A stretch of DNA of 64,000 bases from Paenirhizobium naphthalenivorans (lineage in GTDB: Bacteria > Pseudomonadota > Alphaproteobacteria > Rhizobiales > Rhizobiaceae), in assembly GCF_007992095.1 (NCBI RefSeq), contig NZ_BJZP01000017.1, forward strand, positions 1-64,000, written 5' to 3'. The notes under the pieces are model-generated. The model saw only the letters and a program-made list of their open reading frames with translations, was not told the origin of the DNA and ran no database searches. The position numbers and the translations under genes are program-made. Shown here piece by piece: positions 51,823 through 61,956 of the stretch (its first letter is position 1; every line of letters begins with the position of its first letter).

Positions 51823-51858
51823 GCTGGCGCCGGCCATGAACCTGCGAGGGAGGACACA

Positions 51859-52887
51859 ATGAACAGCAAAACCATGGCCAAGGGTGAGGTTGACCTGAGG
51901 ACCGGAAAACTGCAACACCGCCGCATTCCGCCGGAGGCGAATATCCTATTCGTCCTGATCGGCATCGCACTGATATTCGAACTGCTGGGCTGGATCTTCA
52001 TCGGACAGAGCTTCCTGATGAATCCGCAGCGTCTGACGATCATGATCCTGCAAGTCTCGGTGATCGGCATTATCGCGGTCGGCGTAACGCAGGTCATCAT
52101 CACCGGCGGCATCGACCTCTCGTCCGGCTCGGTCGTCGGCATGACGGCGATGTTCTCGGCGAGCTTTGCCCAGGCCTCCACCTGGCCGCGCGCGCTCTAT
52201 CCGAGCCTCACCGACATGCCCTTCTTCGTGCCGATCACCGTCGGCATCTTGGTCGGCCTGCTTGCCGGTTTCATCAACGGCCAGCTGATCGCCCGCACCA
52301 AGATCCCACCCTTCATCGCAACCCTCGGCATGATGGTGACAGCCCGTGGTATCTCGAAATGGTACACCAAGGGTCAGCCGGTCTCGGGCCTGAGCGACGA
52401 CTTCATCTTCATCGGCACTGGAATCGCCCCGGTTATCGTCTTCCTCATTGTCGCGCTGATTTTCCACATCGCCCTGCGCTACACCCGCTATGGCAAGTTC
52501 ACCTATGCAATCGGCGCGAACGTCCAGGCCGCACGGGTCTCGGGCATCAATGTCGAAGCCCACCTGATCAAGGTCTATGCCATTGCCGGCATGCTGGCCG
52601 GCCTCGCCGGCGTCGTCACCGCAGCGCGCGCCCAGACCGCACAGGCCGGCATGGGGGTCATGTATGAACTCGACGCGATCGCCGCAGCCGTTATCGGCGG
52701 CACCTCGCTGGCTGGAGGCGCCGGCAGGATTACCGGCACGGTGATCGGCACGATAATTCTTGGCGTGATGACCTCCGGCTTCACCTTCCTCAGGGTGGAT
52801 GCCTACTACCAGGAGATCATCAAAGGTATGATCATCGTCACGGCCGTGGTCGCCGACGTCTACCGGCAGAAGAAACGCAAGGTCTGA
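51859..52887 (+). CDS. iatP: myo-Inositol-type ABC transporter, permease
   Basis: 342 residues with about nine helices, beginning after a 25-residue basic, cytoplasmic start. CUT2 permease marks are GGIDLSSGSVVGMTA (about 87-101), PPFIATLGMMVTARGIS (read in part) and AAVIGGTSLAGGAGRITG (near 276-293). The product ends in KKRKV. It is the only permease of the operon, so it works as a homodimer, in contrast with the paired permeases of the ytf operon. Confidence 0.9.
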   Translation: MNSKTMAKGEVDLRTGKLQHRRIPPEANILFVLIGIALIFELLGWIFIGQSFLMNPQRLTIMILQVSVIGIIAVGVTQVIITGGIDLSSGSVVGMTAMFSASFAQASTWPRALYPSLTDMPFFVPITVGILVGLLAGFINGQLIARTKIPPFIATLGMMVTARGISKWYTKGQPVSGLSDDFIFIGTGIAPVIVFLIVALIFHIALRYTRYGKFTYAIGANVQAARVSGINVEAHLIKVYAIAGMLAGLAGVVTAARAQTAQAGMGVMYELDAIAAAVIGGTSLAGGAGRITGTVIGTIILGVMTSGFTFLRVDAYYQEIIKGMIIVTAVVADVYRQKKRKV

Positions 52888-53326
52888 GATAATCTCTACG
52901 GCGCGGCCCATACAGCGGCGCGCCGACAGGAACCGGACAGACGGGCAGGCCTCCGGAGCGATCCGGAGGCTTGTGAGCGAGCGCGACGGGTGGAGGCGCC
53001 CGGGTCCGGGTCCGAAGAAACCGCTATCGGACCAGTGATGCGCCATACCGCCCTACCTTGCAGCCGGGGTCTCGGGGCAGATCGCGCGGACTGATGGCCG
53101 CCAAAGCACGGTGCTCCCCGTGAGAACGGGCGGGCAGTGGCGACTGCCCCTTCCCGGGGCCTCATCCAAAAAACGCCAACCTCAAGCAGCACCTTTCGTT
53201 GCCATGTATTCACCTGGCTGCACATTTTTTGGGCTTTCGCTGTAAATTTGAACAGCGTAAGATTCTGTTTTTATTTATATTTTTCCTATAATTCCTTTGT
53301 TTCGCACCTTTTCACGAGAGACTGTC
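52888..53326. other. Noncoding gap with several hairpins
   Basis: 439 bases. GCCTCCGGA/TCCGGAGGC (52949-52957, 52962-52970) is a probable end signal for the inositol operon. CCCGT/ACGGG (53117-53121, 53126-53130) and GGGCAGT/ACTGCCC (53132-53138, 53143-53149) follow closely. The last 100 bases are AT-rich and should hold the promoter of the GGDEF-EAL gene; an inverted repeat CGCTGT/ACAGCG (53238-53243, 53252-53257) lies there. No frame looks coding. Confidence 0.5.
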
Positions 53327-55492
53327 ATGACCGGCCCGTACCCGACGAACGGTTCCATCGGAGCAGCGAACAGCGATTTTCAGTCGCTGTTCGTCACCCA
53401 TCCCTCACCGATGTGGGTCTACGATCCGGAGACGTTGCGCTTCTTGATCGTCAATAATGCCGCGATCGACCTCTATGGCTACAGCCGCGTGGACTATGAC
53501 CGGATGACAGTCCTCGACATCCGCCCCGCGCCGGAACGCAAGCGCATGCTAGAGGCCGTACAGCGTCGCACCGACATGGAACGGGCCGAACGCTGGACGC
53601 ATATCAAGGCGAATGGCGAGACGCTTGAAGTCCTCACCTATGGGCGGGCTGTGCGCTTTGAAGGGCGCGATGCGATCCTTGCCATCGTGCAGGACCGGAC
53701 AGAGGTCAACGCCGCGCAGAGACAGGTTATCGCCACGCGGTCGCTGCTCGACAGCATCGTCGACAATCTGCCGATCGGGGTCTTCGTCAAGGACATGCAG
53801 GCGGACGGCGCCTATGTCCTGTTCAACGAGGCGAGCGCTCTCAATATCGGCCTCGATCCGGTGGAAGTTCTCGGACGAAACGACCAGGCCCTCTACCACC
53901 AAACGCAGATCGCCCGCTTCCGCGACCAGGACGTGCTGGCGCTTGGCCAGAGTTCCACAATCAGCTTCGAGGAAACCATGCTTCGCCCCGACGGGCAGCA
54001 GAGGATATTCAAGACGATGAAGCGCGCCCTGCCTGCGCCTGACGGCTCGGCGCCGCGATACATCGTTGGGCTTTGCCAGGACGTGACCGAGGAACGATCA
54101 GTCGAGTCGAGGCTCTCCCATATGGCGATGCATGATGCCTTGACCGGCTTGCCGAACCGCGCCTTCTTCACTGACCACATCCAGCGGGAAACACCGATTG
54201 CAACCGCCGACCACCCTCTTGCCCTGCTCTATGTCGACGTCGATCATTTCAAGAACGTCAATGACAGCAAGGGGCATGCGGCGGGCGACGCGTTGCTGTG
54301 CCAAGTGGCCGCGCGCCTGACACAACTGACCAAGAACGGCGATCTGGTCGCCCGCCTCGGCGGCGATGAATTCGCCGTCGTTCTTCGGCTCTCCAGCCAT
54401 GCCGGTATCGGGGATTTCGCCGAACGCCTGCTGAAGGCATTGGCCATACCCTTCGATCTGGAGGGTTCGAAGGAACATGTCACATGCAGCATCGGTATCG
54501 CCTTGGCGCCGGAGCATGCTGCCGACGAGAGCGTGCTGATGCGCCAGGCCGATCTGGCGCTCTACGCCGCCAAGGAGAGCGGGCGCTCGACCTTTCGCTT
54601 TTATCATCCTGACATGCGTCGCGAAGCCGAGCGCCGCCGCCAATTGACTGTTGAGTTGCGCGACGCGCTGGAAAAAGGCCAGTTCGAGCTATATTACCAG
54701 CCCATCGTCGAGCTCAGGGGCGACGGCCTGGCGGGGTTCGAGGCGCTGATCCGCTGGCATCATCCCCTCCGCGGCCCGATCGCTCCGGCGGAATTCATTC
54801 CGATCGCCGAAGAGACAGGACTGATTGTGCCGATCGGCGAATGGGTATTGCAGCAGGCCTGCCGCACGGCGGCGACCTGGCCGACACAACTGAAGATCGC
54901 CGTCAACCTGTCCGTCTGCCAGTTCCGTCACAGCGGGTTGCTGTCGAGCATCATCGCAGCGCTCAACAAGACTGGCCTCAATCCCAAGCGGCTGGAGATC
55001 GAGGTCACCGAATCCGTCTTCCTCGCCGATGTGGAGCAAAGCCTGCCACTGTTGCGGGCTTTGAAGGCGCTTGGCATTCGCATCGCGATCGATGATTTCG
55101 GTACGGGCTATTCGTCTTTCAGCTATCTGCGTGCCTTCGCCTTCGACAAGATCAAGCTGGACCGAAGCTTCGTCAGCGGCCTGGAGACCGACCCGGGAAA
55201 CCTCGCCATCGTCCGCGCCGTGATCGGCATCGGGTCGGGGTTCAATGCCACGACACTGGCGGAAGGAATCGAAACGGAAGAGCAATTGCGATTGGTCAGG
55301 GACGAGGGCTTCGGCGAGGTCCAGGGGTTCCTGCTTGGCAAGCCGATGCCGAGGGCCGAGGCGGAAGCCCTGATCCATGGCACGTTCGACACGTGCCATG
55401 CCTCAACTGTAACGGACAGTCGTTTCCGGAAACGGCCAAGCGCCATGGGCATCGCCAAATCGGATCGCAAGTCGGCCCATCCAGCAGCGTGA
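53327..55492 (+). CDS. PAS-GGDEF-EAL cyclic-di-GMP signalling protein
   Basis: 721 residues, cytoplasmic, without membrane helices. Two PAS domains (about 10-125 and 130-265) precede a GGDEF domain (about 275-435) with an intact GGDEF at 345-349 and an EAL domain (about 450-700) with EALIRWHHP starting at 472. NLSVCQF and [14 protein letters not shown] show conserved metal-site residues of active EAL phosphodiesterases. Both activities could thus be present, with PAS domains sensing a signal. ATG 53327 fits GAGAG spacing; the frame opens earlier at TTG 53297. No operon partner. Confidence 0.92.
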   Translation: MTGPYPTNGSIGAANSDFQSLFVTHPSPMWVYDPETLRFLIVNNAAIDLYGYSRVDYDRMTVLDIRPAPERKRMLEAVQRRTDMERAERWTHIKANGETLEVLTYGRAVRFEGRDAILAIVQDRTEVNAAQRQVIATRSLLDSIVDNLPIGVFVKDMQADGAYVLFNEASALNIGLDPVEVLGRNDQALYHQTQIARFRDQDVLALGQSSTISFEETMLRPDGQQRIFKTMKRALPAPDGSAPRYIVGLCQDVTEERSVESRLSHMAMHDALTGLPNRAFFTDHIQRETPIATADHPLALLYVDVDHFKNVNDSKGHAAGDALLCQVAARLTQLTKNGDLVARLGGDEFAVVLRLSSHAGIGDFAERLLKALAIPFDLEGSKEHVTCSIGIALAPEHAADESVLMRQADLALYAAKESGRSTFRFYHPDMRREAERRRQLTVELRDALEKGQFELYYQPIVELRGDGLAGFEALIRWHHPLRGPIAPAEFIPIAEETGLIVPIGEWVLQQACRTAATWPTQLKIAVNLSVCQFRHSGLLSSIIAALNKTGLNPKRLEIEVTESVFLADVEQSLPLLRALKALGIRIAIDDFGTGYSSFSYLRAFAFDKIKLDRSFVSGLETDPGNLAIVRAVIGIGSGFNATTLAEGIETEEQLRLVRDEGFGEVQGFLLGKPMPRAEAEALIHGTFDTCHASTVTDSRFRKRPSAMGIAKSDRKSAHPAA

Positions 55493-55552
55493 TCCAGCGC
55501 AGTGCGTTGAACGCCCCCACAGCCTCGCGTGCAGGGGCGATTGCGTTTGTTA

Positions 55553-55813
55553 TCAGGCGGCCAGTCGTGCGCCGTCGAGAGGGATCTCGACCTCAATCTC
55601 GAGGATCGAGACGTGCTCGCCGCGATCCATGGTGACATGCACCTTGTCGGCGTCGACCTGCACATGGCGCGAAATCACGGCGAGGATCTCCTCACGAAGC
55701 GCGGCCACAAGATCCGAGCCGGCCGAGGCACGCTCGTGAGAGAGCAGAACCTGCAGACGCTCGCGGGCAAGCGGTGCCGACTTCTGCTTTCGGAACAGGG
55801 CGAAAATACTCAT
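55553..55813 (-). CDS. minE: MinE cell-division topological specificity factor
   Basis: 86 residues. It has the N-terminal MinD-binding and membrane-targeting start ([24 protein letters not shown], read in part) and the dimerising beta-region ([15 protein letters not shown]). MinE drives MinCD oscillation by stimulating MinD ATPase. Its ATG overlaps the minD stop by 4 bases (ATGA). Last gene of minCDE. Confidence 0.95.
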   Translation of the reverse strand: MSIFALFRKQKSAPLARERLQVLLSHERASAGSDLVAALREEILAVISRHVQVDADKVHVTMDRGEHVSILEIEVEIPLDGARLAA

Positions 55814-56625
55814 GCCGCCCTCCGCGCGAAAATCTTGCCGAAGAGCCCTCGCTTTTCACCCGGGATTTCAATCGGCACGTCCTCGCCGCAAAGCCGGCGA
55901 GCGGCTTCAAAATAGGCCAGAGCCGGCGCACTGCGGGCATCGGCGAGCGTCACCGGAGCACCTATGTTGGAGGCGCGCAGCACGTCCATGCTTTCGGGAA
56001 TGATGCCGAGAAGCGGAATGGAGAGGATTTCCAGAACATCATCAACCTTGAGCATGTCACCACGCTGGGCGCGGGCGGCGTCATAGCGGGTCAGCAGCAG
56101 ATGCTTTTCCATCCGTTCACCACGCTCGGCCTTGACGGTCTTGGCGTCGAGCAGGCCGATGATCCGGTCGGAATCGCGCACCGAGGAAACTTCCGGATTG
56201 GTAACGACCACGGCCACATCGGCATGGCGCATCGCCAACGTCGCGCCGCGCTCGATCCCGGCCGGGCTGTCGCAAATGACCCAGTCGAAATAGCGCCGCA
56301 GGTCGGCGATGACCTGTTCCACGCCCTCGGGCGTCAGATTGTCCTTGTCGCGTGTCTGCGAGGCCGGCAGCAGGAACAGCGTTTCCAGCCGCTTGTCGCG
56401 GATCAGCGCCTGCTGAAGCTTCGCGTCCCCCTGGATCACGTTGACCAGATCGTAGACCACCCGGCGTTCCGCGCCCATGATGAGATCGAGGTTGCGCAGA
56501 CCGACGTCGAAGTCGACCACGACGACCTTCTCGCCGCGCTGCGCAAGGGCTGCTCCCAGTGCGGCGCTCGACGTGGTCTTGCCAACCCCGCCCTTGCCTG
56601 ACGTGACGACGACTACCTTCCCCAT
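55810..56625 (-). CDS. minD: MinD septum-site ATPase
   Basis: 271 residues. The deviant Walker A KGGVGKT spans 11-17 directly after the start, and the switch regions [11 protein letters not shown] and [11 protein letters not shown] are intact. The C-terminus ([11 protein letters not shown]) is the amphipathic membrane-targeting helix. ATP-bound MinD sits on the membrane and recruits MinC to block division near the poles. ATG 56625 follows a CAGGAGAGC-type site; the frame upstream to 56850 is a shadow of minC. Confidence 0.96.
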   Translation of the reverse strand: MGKVVVVTSGKGGVGKTTSSAALGAALAQRGEKVVVVDFDVGLRNLDLIMGAERRVVYDLVNVIQGDAKLQQALIRDKRLETLFLLPASQTRDKDNLTPEGVEQVIADLRRYFDWVICDSPAGIERGATLAMRHADVAVVVTNPEVSSVRDSDRIIGLLDAKTVKAERGERMEKHLLLTRYDAARAQRGDMLKVDDVLEILSIPLLGIIPESMDVLRASNIGAPVTLADARSAPALAYFEAARRLCGEDVPIEIPGEKRGLFGKIFARRAA

Positions 56626-56653
56626 CTTGCTCTCCTGTTCTGGCCGTTGCGGC

Positions 56654-57388
56654 TCAATTGAGTTTGTCTGCCACGAGCGTGTCGTCCTCGAGCCACCACT
56701 GGACGGGCTTCCCGTGAAGTTCAGGCGCCATGTCCTCCGCCATCTTGTAGATGCCGTCGATGGCCACGAGCTCGGCTTCGAGTTTGCGGCAAAAGATCCT
56801 GGCCGAACCGTTTCCGATCGATCCAGCCATGGCGCGCCCACGCAGCGCACCGTAGATATGAATGGAACCGCCGGCGATGACTTCAGCCCCCGATGCGACG
56901 GAGCCGATCACGGTGACGTCGCCATCGGAGAAGATCACCGACTGGCCGGAACGAATCGGCTCGCGAATGATCAGCGACTGCAAAGCCTGGCGCGAAGTGG
57001 CCGGCTCCTCGGCCTTCGCCTCCTGGCTTGGAACAGCACTCGCCGGATCGCTCACCGGCACCTCGAAGTCGGCCGCAGGGCGGCCCCCCTTCAAGGCGGG
57101 AGGCATGCCGGGCTCGACCAGCGACGGTCGCCCGCCTTCGATGCCCATGACGCTGACATTGCGCCCGGAAAGCTCCGCCAGCAGGCTCTTCAGCTGGGGG
57201 CGATCAATTTCGAGATCGGTGACATCAAGAACGACCGGACGGCCGAGGAAGAAGCCGGCCGAGCGCGCGGCGAGGTCGTCAAGCCGGACCAGCCATTCAT
57301 CGAGCGGCAAATCGGGCGAGAGCACGACCGCCATGAAGGAGCGGCCCTTGATACGGATCGAGCGGGCGTCTGTTAGCACTTTGGTCAT
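56654..57388 (-). CDS. minC: MinC septum-site determining protein
   Basis: 244 residues: N-terminal FtsZ-antagonist domain (about 8-110), a Pro/Ala/Glu-rich linker (about 110-140), and a C-terminal beta-helix (about 145-240, with VIGSVASGAEVIAGGSIHIYG and LRGRAMAG, read in parts) that dimerises and binds MinD. First gene of minCDE, 28 bases before minD. A CtrA-type box lies about 40 bases upstream. Confidence 0.94.
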   Translation of the reverse strand: MTKVLTDARSIRIKGRSFMAVVLSPDLPLDEWLVRLDDLAARSAGFFLGRPVVLDVTDLEIDRPQLKSLLAELSGRNVSVMGIEGGRPSLVEPGMPPALKGGRPAADFEVPVSDPASAVPSQEAKAEEPATSRQALQSLIIREPIRSGQSVIFSDGDVTVIGSVASGAEVIAGGSIHIYGALRGRAMAGSIGNGSARIFCRKLEAELVAIDGIYKMAEDMAPELHGKPVQWWLEDDTLVADKLN

Positions 57389-57428
57389 CTGGGTTAAGGA
57401 TTGGTTACCCTTGCTACCCTCTCCATGG

Positions 57429-57443
57429 TTAACAAAAGGTTAA
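57429..57443 (-). promoter_or_regulatory. CtrA-type box upstream of minC
   Basis: TTAA (57429-57432), CAAAAGG, TTAA (57440-57443), preceded by G, reads TTAA-N7-TTAAC on the minus strand, an exact match to the CtrA consensus. CtrA is the alphaproteobacterial cell-cycle regulator, reported to act on minCDE in S. meliloti. A further TTAA occurs near 57395. Confidence 0.7.
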
Positions 57444-57628
57444 TACGGATGACCGGTCAGCTCTGATTTTTACGTTCCGCCCCGTCACGCTATCGATGAC
57501 CAATTGCAAGGGGGCCGGCTCCCGAACGCCGGGCGCAAACGGTCAGGGAACAGTGCACAGCAAACGCCGGAGCAGTGTTCTGGGAGGGCGTCTATGAAAC
57601 CTTGTCAGCCGACGCCTCTCCATTTCGG

Positions 57629-58663
57629 TTAGAGCGAAAAGTCGATGCAGATGCGGCCAGCGACCTTACCGGCCTGCAACTGGTTCAGTGCCGCATCGAC
57701 GCCGGAGAGCGGAATCGTCTCGATGTCTATGTCGAGGCTGGTACGCGCGGCGAACGCGAGGAAATCGCGAAGATCCTGACGCGAACCGACCGACGAGCCG
57801 AACACGCGGTGGCCACCGTCGATCAACCACATCATCGATAGCGGCACCGGGTCATGAACGAGTGCGATGGCGATGATGTCGCTCAGCGGATTGACCGCCT
57901 GCTCGATGGTCTGCCAAACGGCCGGAGTCGGCGCGAAATTGACGGCAATGTCGGCGCCACCAAGTTCCTTGACCCTCAACCCGGCATCGGGGTCGGCCTC
58001 GACCAGATGATCGGCGCCGCGCTGGCGCGCCTCTTCGAGCTTTGCCGGGTCGCGGTCGACGGCCACCACGGTCGCGCCATGCGCCTTGGCGATCATGATC
58101 GCATACTGCCCGAGCCCACCGCAGCCGATAACCATCACCGTCTTGCCGGGCCGCAGTTGGGTCTTGCGCAGTGCACTCCAGGCCGTCAATCCGGCGCAAA
58201 GCAGCGGCGCACCTTGCAGCGGATCGATCCCATCGGGGATCGTGCAGGCGAATCGCGATTCGAGGATGGCATATTCGGCAAAGGCGCCGTGATAGTGGAT
58301 ACCGCGCGCATGCTGATGGGTGCAGAAGGTCTCAGCACCTGTCAGGCAGGGGCTGCAATCGAGGCAGGTGTCGTAGAGCCATGGCAAGCCCACACGGTCG
58401 CCGAGCGAAAGCCCCGTCTCCGTGCCTTCGCCGACGGCAACGATCCGGCCTATACCCTCATGGCCGAGGATCAGCGGATACATGTGGTCCGGAAGATTCT
58501 CGTCACCGTTGCGCAGATGCAGGTCGGAATGGCAGACGCCGCAACTTTCGAGCTTCACCAGAAACTGGCCGCGCCGGGGCTCGGGCACGGCCACCTCGCG
58601 GATCACAAGGGGAGCGCCGGAGGCCTCGGCAATCGCGGCCTTCATGGTCTTGGGTGTGATCAT
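57629..58663 (-). CDS. Zinc-dependent alcohol dehydrogenase
   Basis: 344 residues of the medium-chain dehydrogenase family. Catalytic zinc ligands Cys41 (SCGVCHSD) and His68-Glu69 (GHEG), structural zinc cysteines in the C-x2-C-x2-C-x7-C block DTCLDCSPCLTGAETFC (about 98-114), and the NAD motif VIGCGGLGQYA are all visible. It oxidises a primary alcohol to an aldehyde. Last gene of a seven-gene operon, 12 bases after the aldehyde dehydrogenase gene, which should take the product on to an acid. Confidence 0.92.
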   Translation of the reverse strand: MITPKTMKAAIAEASGAPLVIREVAVPEPRRGQFLVKLESCGVCHSDLHLRNGDENLPDHMYPLILGHEGIGRIVAVGEGTETGLSLGDRVGLPWLYDTCLDCSPCLTGAETFCTHQHARGIHYHGAFAEYAILESRFACTIPDGIDPLQGAPLLCAGLTAWSALRKTQLRPGKTVMVIGCGGLGQYAIMIAKAHGATVVAVDRDPAKLEEARQRGADHLVEADPDAGLRVKELGGADIAVNFAPTPAVWQTIEQAVNPLSDIIAIALVHDPVPLSMMWLIDGGHRVFGSSVGSRQDLRDFLAFAARTSLDIDIETIPLSGVDAALNQLQAGKVAGRICIDFSL

Positions 58664-58675
58664 CTCGGAATGCTC

Positions 58676-60109
58676 TCAGTTTGCGTCGGGACGGTGGACC
58701 GTCTTGATTTCGAGGAAATCCTCCAGCCCGAAGATACCGCCTTCGCGACCATTGCCGGATTGCTTGTAGCCGCCGAACGGGCTGCCGTAGCGATGCGGCG
58801 CGCCGTTGATGTGCACCATACCGGCCCGCAGGCGGCCGGCGACACGTTCCGCCCGGTCGAGGTCGCTCGTCTGGACATAGGCGGCCAAGCCATAATTCGT
58901 GTCATTGGCGATCTCTATCGCTTCCTCTTCGGTGTCGAAGGGTATGATGACGAGAACCGGCCCGAAAACCTCTTCGCGGGCGATCCGCATGGTATTGTTG
59001 ACACCTGCGAAAATCGTCGGCTTGACGTAGTAGCCGGTCTCGAAGCCCTCCGGCTTGCCGGGACCGCCAACGAGAAGCTCGGCGCCTTCGGCAATTCCGG
59101 CTTCGATCAGCGTCTGGACACGGCCATACTGAATGTCGCTGACGAGCGGCCCGATATGCTCGCCCTCCTCTTGCGGATTGCCGACTTTGGCCGCACCGCC
59201 AACGCGTTTGGCAATCTCGATAGCCCTGTCGTAGACGGAGCGCTGAACCAGAAGCCGTGTCGGCGCGTCGCAGGACTGGCCGGAATTGTTGAAGCATTCG
59301 AGCACGCTTCCGGCAACGCGGTCCTCCAGATCTGCATCCTCGAAGACAAGATTCGGCGACTTGCCACCGAGTTCCAAGGTCACCCGCTTGACCGTCTCGG
59401 CCGCGTCCTTGCTGACAGCGATGCCAGCGCGTGTGGAGCCGGTAAAGGACATCATATCGACATGCCTGTGCTTCGACAGCGCCGCACCGACGTTCAGACC
59501 GTCGCCATTGACGAGGTTAAAGGTGCCAGCGGGGAAACCCGCCTCGTCAATCATCTCGGCATAGAGCAGCGCGTTGAGTGGAGTGAATTCGGAGGGCTTG
59601 AGCACGCAGGTACTGCCGGTGGCCAGAGCAGGGATGACCTTCAGGGCAATCTGGTTGATCGGCCAGTTCCACGGCGTGATCAACCCGCAGACCCCGACTG
59701 GCTCGCGCAACACGGTATCGCCATTCGGCAGAACCTCGCGGGTCTTCAGCCGCTTCATGGCATCGATGAAACCCTCGAGATGGCCGACACCGACATGGGC
59801 CTGCTGCTCACCGCTCATGGTGATCGGCGCCCCGAGTTCCAGCGTGATGGTGCGCGCCATTTCGTCATAGCGGCGCTTGTAGATGGCCAGCAACTTTTCC
59901 AGCAGCGCGATGCGCTCGTCCGAGCTGGTCCGGCTGTAGCTTGAAAAAGCCGTCCTGGCGGCAGCGACGGCGCGGTCGATATCGGCAGCGCTGCCCATCG
60001 AGATCACCGCGATGGGCTTTTCGGTGGCAGGATTGATCACTTCAAGGTCTTTGGCCGTGGTCGGGTCGACCCACTCGCCGTTGATATAGAACTTACGCTT
60101 GTCGAGCAT
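58676..60109 (-). CDS. NAD(P)-dependent aldehyde dehydrogenase
   Basis: 477 residues. Catalytic Cys280 lies in NNSGQSCDAPTRL, the general-base Glu in TLELGGKSPN, and the cofactor segment is TPWNWPINQIALKV with FTGSTRAG. It converts an aldehyde to the acid. The DAP after the catalytic Cys, rather than the more common TAG/SAG, places it outside the best known betaine-aldehyde subgroup. It starts 12 bases after the hydrolase gene and ends 12 bases before the alcohol dehydrogenase gene; the three enzymes follow a polyamine-type ABC transporter in one operon. Confidence 0.92.
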   Translation of the reverse strand: MLDKRKFYINGEWVDPTTAKDLEVINPATEKPIAVISMGSAADIDRAVAAARTAFSSYSRTSSDERIALLEKLLAIYKRRYDEMARTITLELGAPITMSGEQQAHVGVGHLEGFIDAMKRLKTREVLPNGDTVLREPVGVCGLITPWNWPINQIALKVIPALATGSTCVLKPSEFTPLNALLYAEMIDEAGFPAGTFNLVNGDGLNVGAALSKHRHVDMMSFTGSTRAGIAVSKDAAETVKRVTLELGGKSPNLVFEDADLEDRVAGSVLECFNNSGQSCDAPTRLLVQRSVYDRAIEIAKRVGGAAKVGNPQEEGEHIGPLVSDIQYGRVQTLIEAGIAEGAELLVGGPGKPEGFETGYYVKPTIFAGVNNTMRIAREEVFGPVLVIIPFDTEEEAIEIANDTNYGLAAYVQTSDLDRAERVAGRLRAGMVHINGAPHRYGSPFGGYKQSGNGREGGIFGLEDFLEIKTVHRPDAN

Positions 60110-60121
60110 GTTTCACTCCCG

Positions 60122-60859
60122 TCAGATTGTCTTTTGTCTAGCGTCGAGCCAGCCGGTGATCAGATCCCGGTAACGCTCGCCGCTAAAGCTGGGAAAATGA
60201 CCGCCATGCACCAACCGCACCGGCAGCGTCAAAAGGCGCTCCATCGAGGCGAGATAGTCGGCGGCATTGGAATGGTATGTATCTTCGATCAGCGGGCCGT
60301 CATAAAGGATGTCACCCGAGAACAGGATCTCGGTCGCCTTTTCATAAAGCGCGATGCCGCCGGGCGAATGGCCGGGCGTGTGGATCACCTCGAACTGTCG
60401 GTCGCCGAGGTCGATAACGTCGCCATCATCGAGAATGCGCGTCGCCGGCGCCCGCTTCACCGCATAGCATTTGGAGCAATAGGGCTCCGGCGGCAGAGCA
60501 TCGAAGATCTCGTCGGTCACGTAAGGATCGGCGAGTGTGTTCTCGCGGGTCGGATTGGCCAGCAAATCGGCTTCGGCAGAATGCACGGCCCGACATTCGA
60601 ATTCATGGTGGCAACCGATATGGTCGAAATGGGTATGGCTTGCGACCGCGATCAATTCGCGCTCCGTCACCAGCGGCACCCATTCGGTCAGCGACACGAC
60701 ACCCATGCCGCTATCGACCAGCATGTCGCGATCCCGACCTCGGACATGCCAGATGTTGCAGCGGTAAAACTCCTGGATGTGGGGCTCGGAGATATAGGTC
60801 ACGTCGTCATCGAGACGGCGAAGGCTGTACCAGTCCTCGGCACGCATACGGGGCTTCAT
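60122..60859 (-). CDS. Metallo-beta-lactamase-fold hydrolase
   Basis: 245 residues. The metal motif HTHFDHIG (75-82), a later HTPGHSPGG and GDILYDG give the full set of ligands for a binuclear zinc or iron site, as in glyoxalase II-like thioesterases and related hydrolases. No signal peptide. The ATG overlaps the ATPase stop (ATGA at 60856-60859), so it is translationally coupled to the transporter. It may remove an ester, lactone or thioester from the imported compound or its oxidised form; reaction unknown. Confidence 0.88.
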   Translation of the reverse strand: MKPRMRAEDWYSLRRLDDDVTYISEPHIQEFYRCNIWHVRGRDRDMLVDSGMGVVSLTEWVPLVTERELIAVASHTHFDHIGCHHEFECRAVHSAEADLLANPTRENTLADPYVTDEIFDALPPEPYCSKCYAVKRAPATRILDDGDVIDLGDRQFEVIHTPGHSPGGIALYEKATEILFSGDILYDGPLIEDTYHSNAADYLASMERLLTLPVRLVHGGHFPSFSGERYRDLITGWLDARQKTI

Positions 60860-61956
60860 TGCAGCTCCCCTTTACCATTGGCAAGTGCCACGATGCTATC
60901 GGCCGGCACCGCAAGATCAAGCACATCGCCGACGTGTGGTTCCGCAGTTTGGGGCAGATGGGCTGTGATGACGATGTCCACCGCCCCTTCGGCCCGCAGA
61001 TGGCAGCGATGATGGGCGCCGAAGAAAGCGCTATCAATGATGCGCGCCCGGCCGAGTGTGACGGTTTCTCCCTCTTCACCGCCAGAACGGAAATGTTCGG
61101 GACGGATGCAGAGCGTCACGCTCTTGTCCTCGCCCGGCATACCGGCCGTAAACGCAGCCATGGGAAGAACGGCGGAACCGAGCGCCGTCTCGACCCGCAC
61201 CTCGCCGGCACAGATGCCGCTAACCTTGGCATCGAGGAAATTCGCCTCGCCCATGAAGCCGGCTGAAAACAGCGAGCGCGGCCGCATGTAGATTTCCGAC
61301 GACGCACCGACATCCTCGATATGGCCGTGGTTCATCACGACAATCCGGTCGGCGATGGCCATGGCTTCTTCCTGGTCGTGCGTGACGTGAATGAAGGTGG
61401 TGCCGACGCGCTTCTGGATCGCCTTCAACTCGTCCTGCATCTGGCGGCGCAGTTTGAGGTCCAGCGCGCCGAGCGGCTCGTCGAGCAAGAGTACATCCGG
61501 ATCGACGGCGAGCGCCCGGGCCAGCGCCACACGTTGTCGCTGACCGCCGGACAGCTCGTGCGGCTTCTTCAAGGCGGATGTCTTGAGGCCGACGAGGTCG
61601 AGCATGGAGAGCGCCTTGTCGTCACGCTCGGCCTTCGACATGCCCCGCATGCGCAGACCGAAGCCGACATTGTCGATGAGCCGCATATGCGGGAAGAGAG
61701 CATAGTCCTGGAACATCGTTGTGGTCGGACGCTTGGCCGGCGCGACATGGGTCATGTCGGTTCCACCGATCGCGATCGTGCCGGAGGTTGGCTCGATGAA
61801 GCCACCAAGGATAGAGAGCAGCGTTGTCTTGCCACAGCCGGAAGGTCCGAGCAGGACGATGAACTCGCCGGCGGCGATGTCGAGCGAGACATTGTCCAGC
61901 GCGCGGAACGTGCCGAAGACTTTCGTGGCGTTTCTGATCGAGACGTCGGCGGTCAT
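60856..61956 (-). CDS. Polyamine-type ABC transporter ATP-binding protein, second set
   Basis: 366 residues: nucleotide-binding domain with Walker A GPSGCGKTT (37-45), LSGGQRQRVALARAL, VLLLDEPLGALDLKLR, and a C-terminal TOBE domain (about 285-365, CIRPEHFRSGGEEG). It overlaps both neighbours by 4 bases (PotC-like before it, hydrolase after it). Only about half identical by eye to the PotA-like protein at 40797-41831, so the two sets are separate systems. Confidence 0.92.
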   Translation of the reverse strand: MTADVSIRNATKVFGTFRALDNVSLDIAAGEFIVLLGPSGCGKTTLLSILGGFIEPTSGTIAIGGTDMTHVAPAKRPTTTMFQDYALFPHMRLIDNVGFGLRMRGMSKAERDDKALSMLDLVGLKTSALKKPHELSGGQRQRVALARALAVDPDVLLLDEPLGALDLKLRRQMQDELKAIQKRVGTTFIHVTHDQEEAMAIADRIVVMNHGHIEDVGASSEIYMRPRSLFSAGFMGEANFLDAKVSGICAGEVRVETALGSAVLPMAAFTAGMPGEDKSVTLCIRPEHFRSGGEEGETVTLGRARIIDSAFFGAHHRCHLRAEGAVDIVITAHLPQTAEPHVGDVLDLAVPADSIVALANGKGELQ

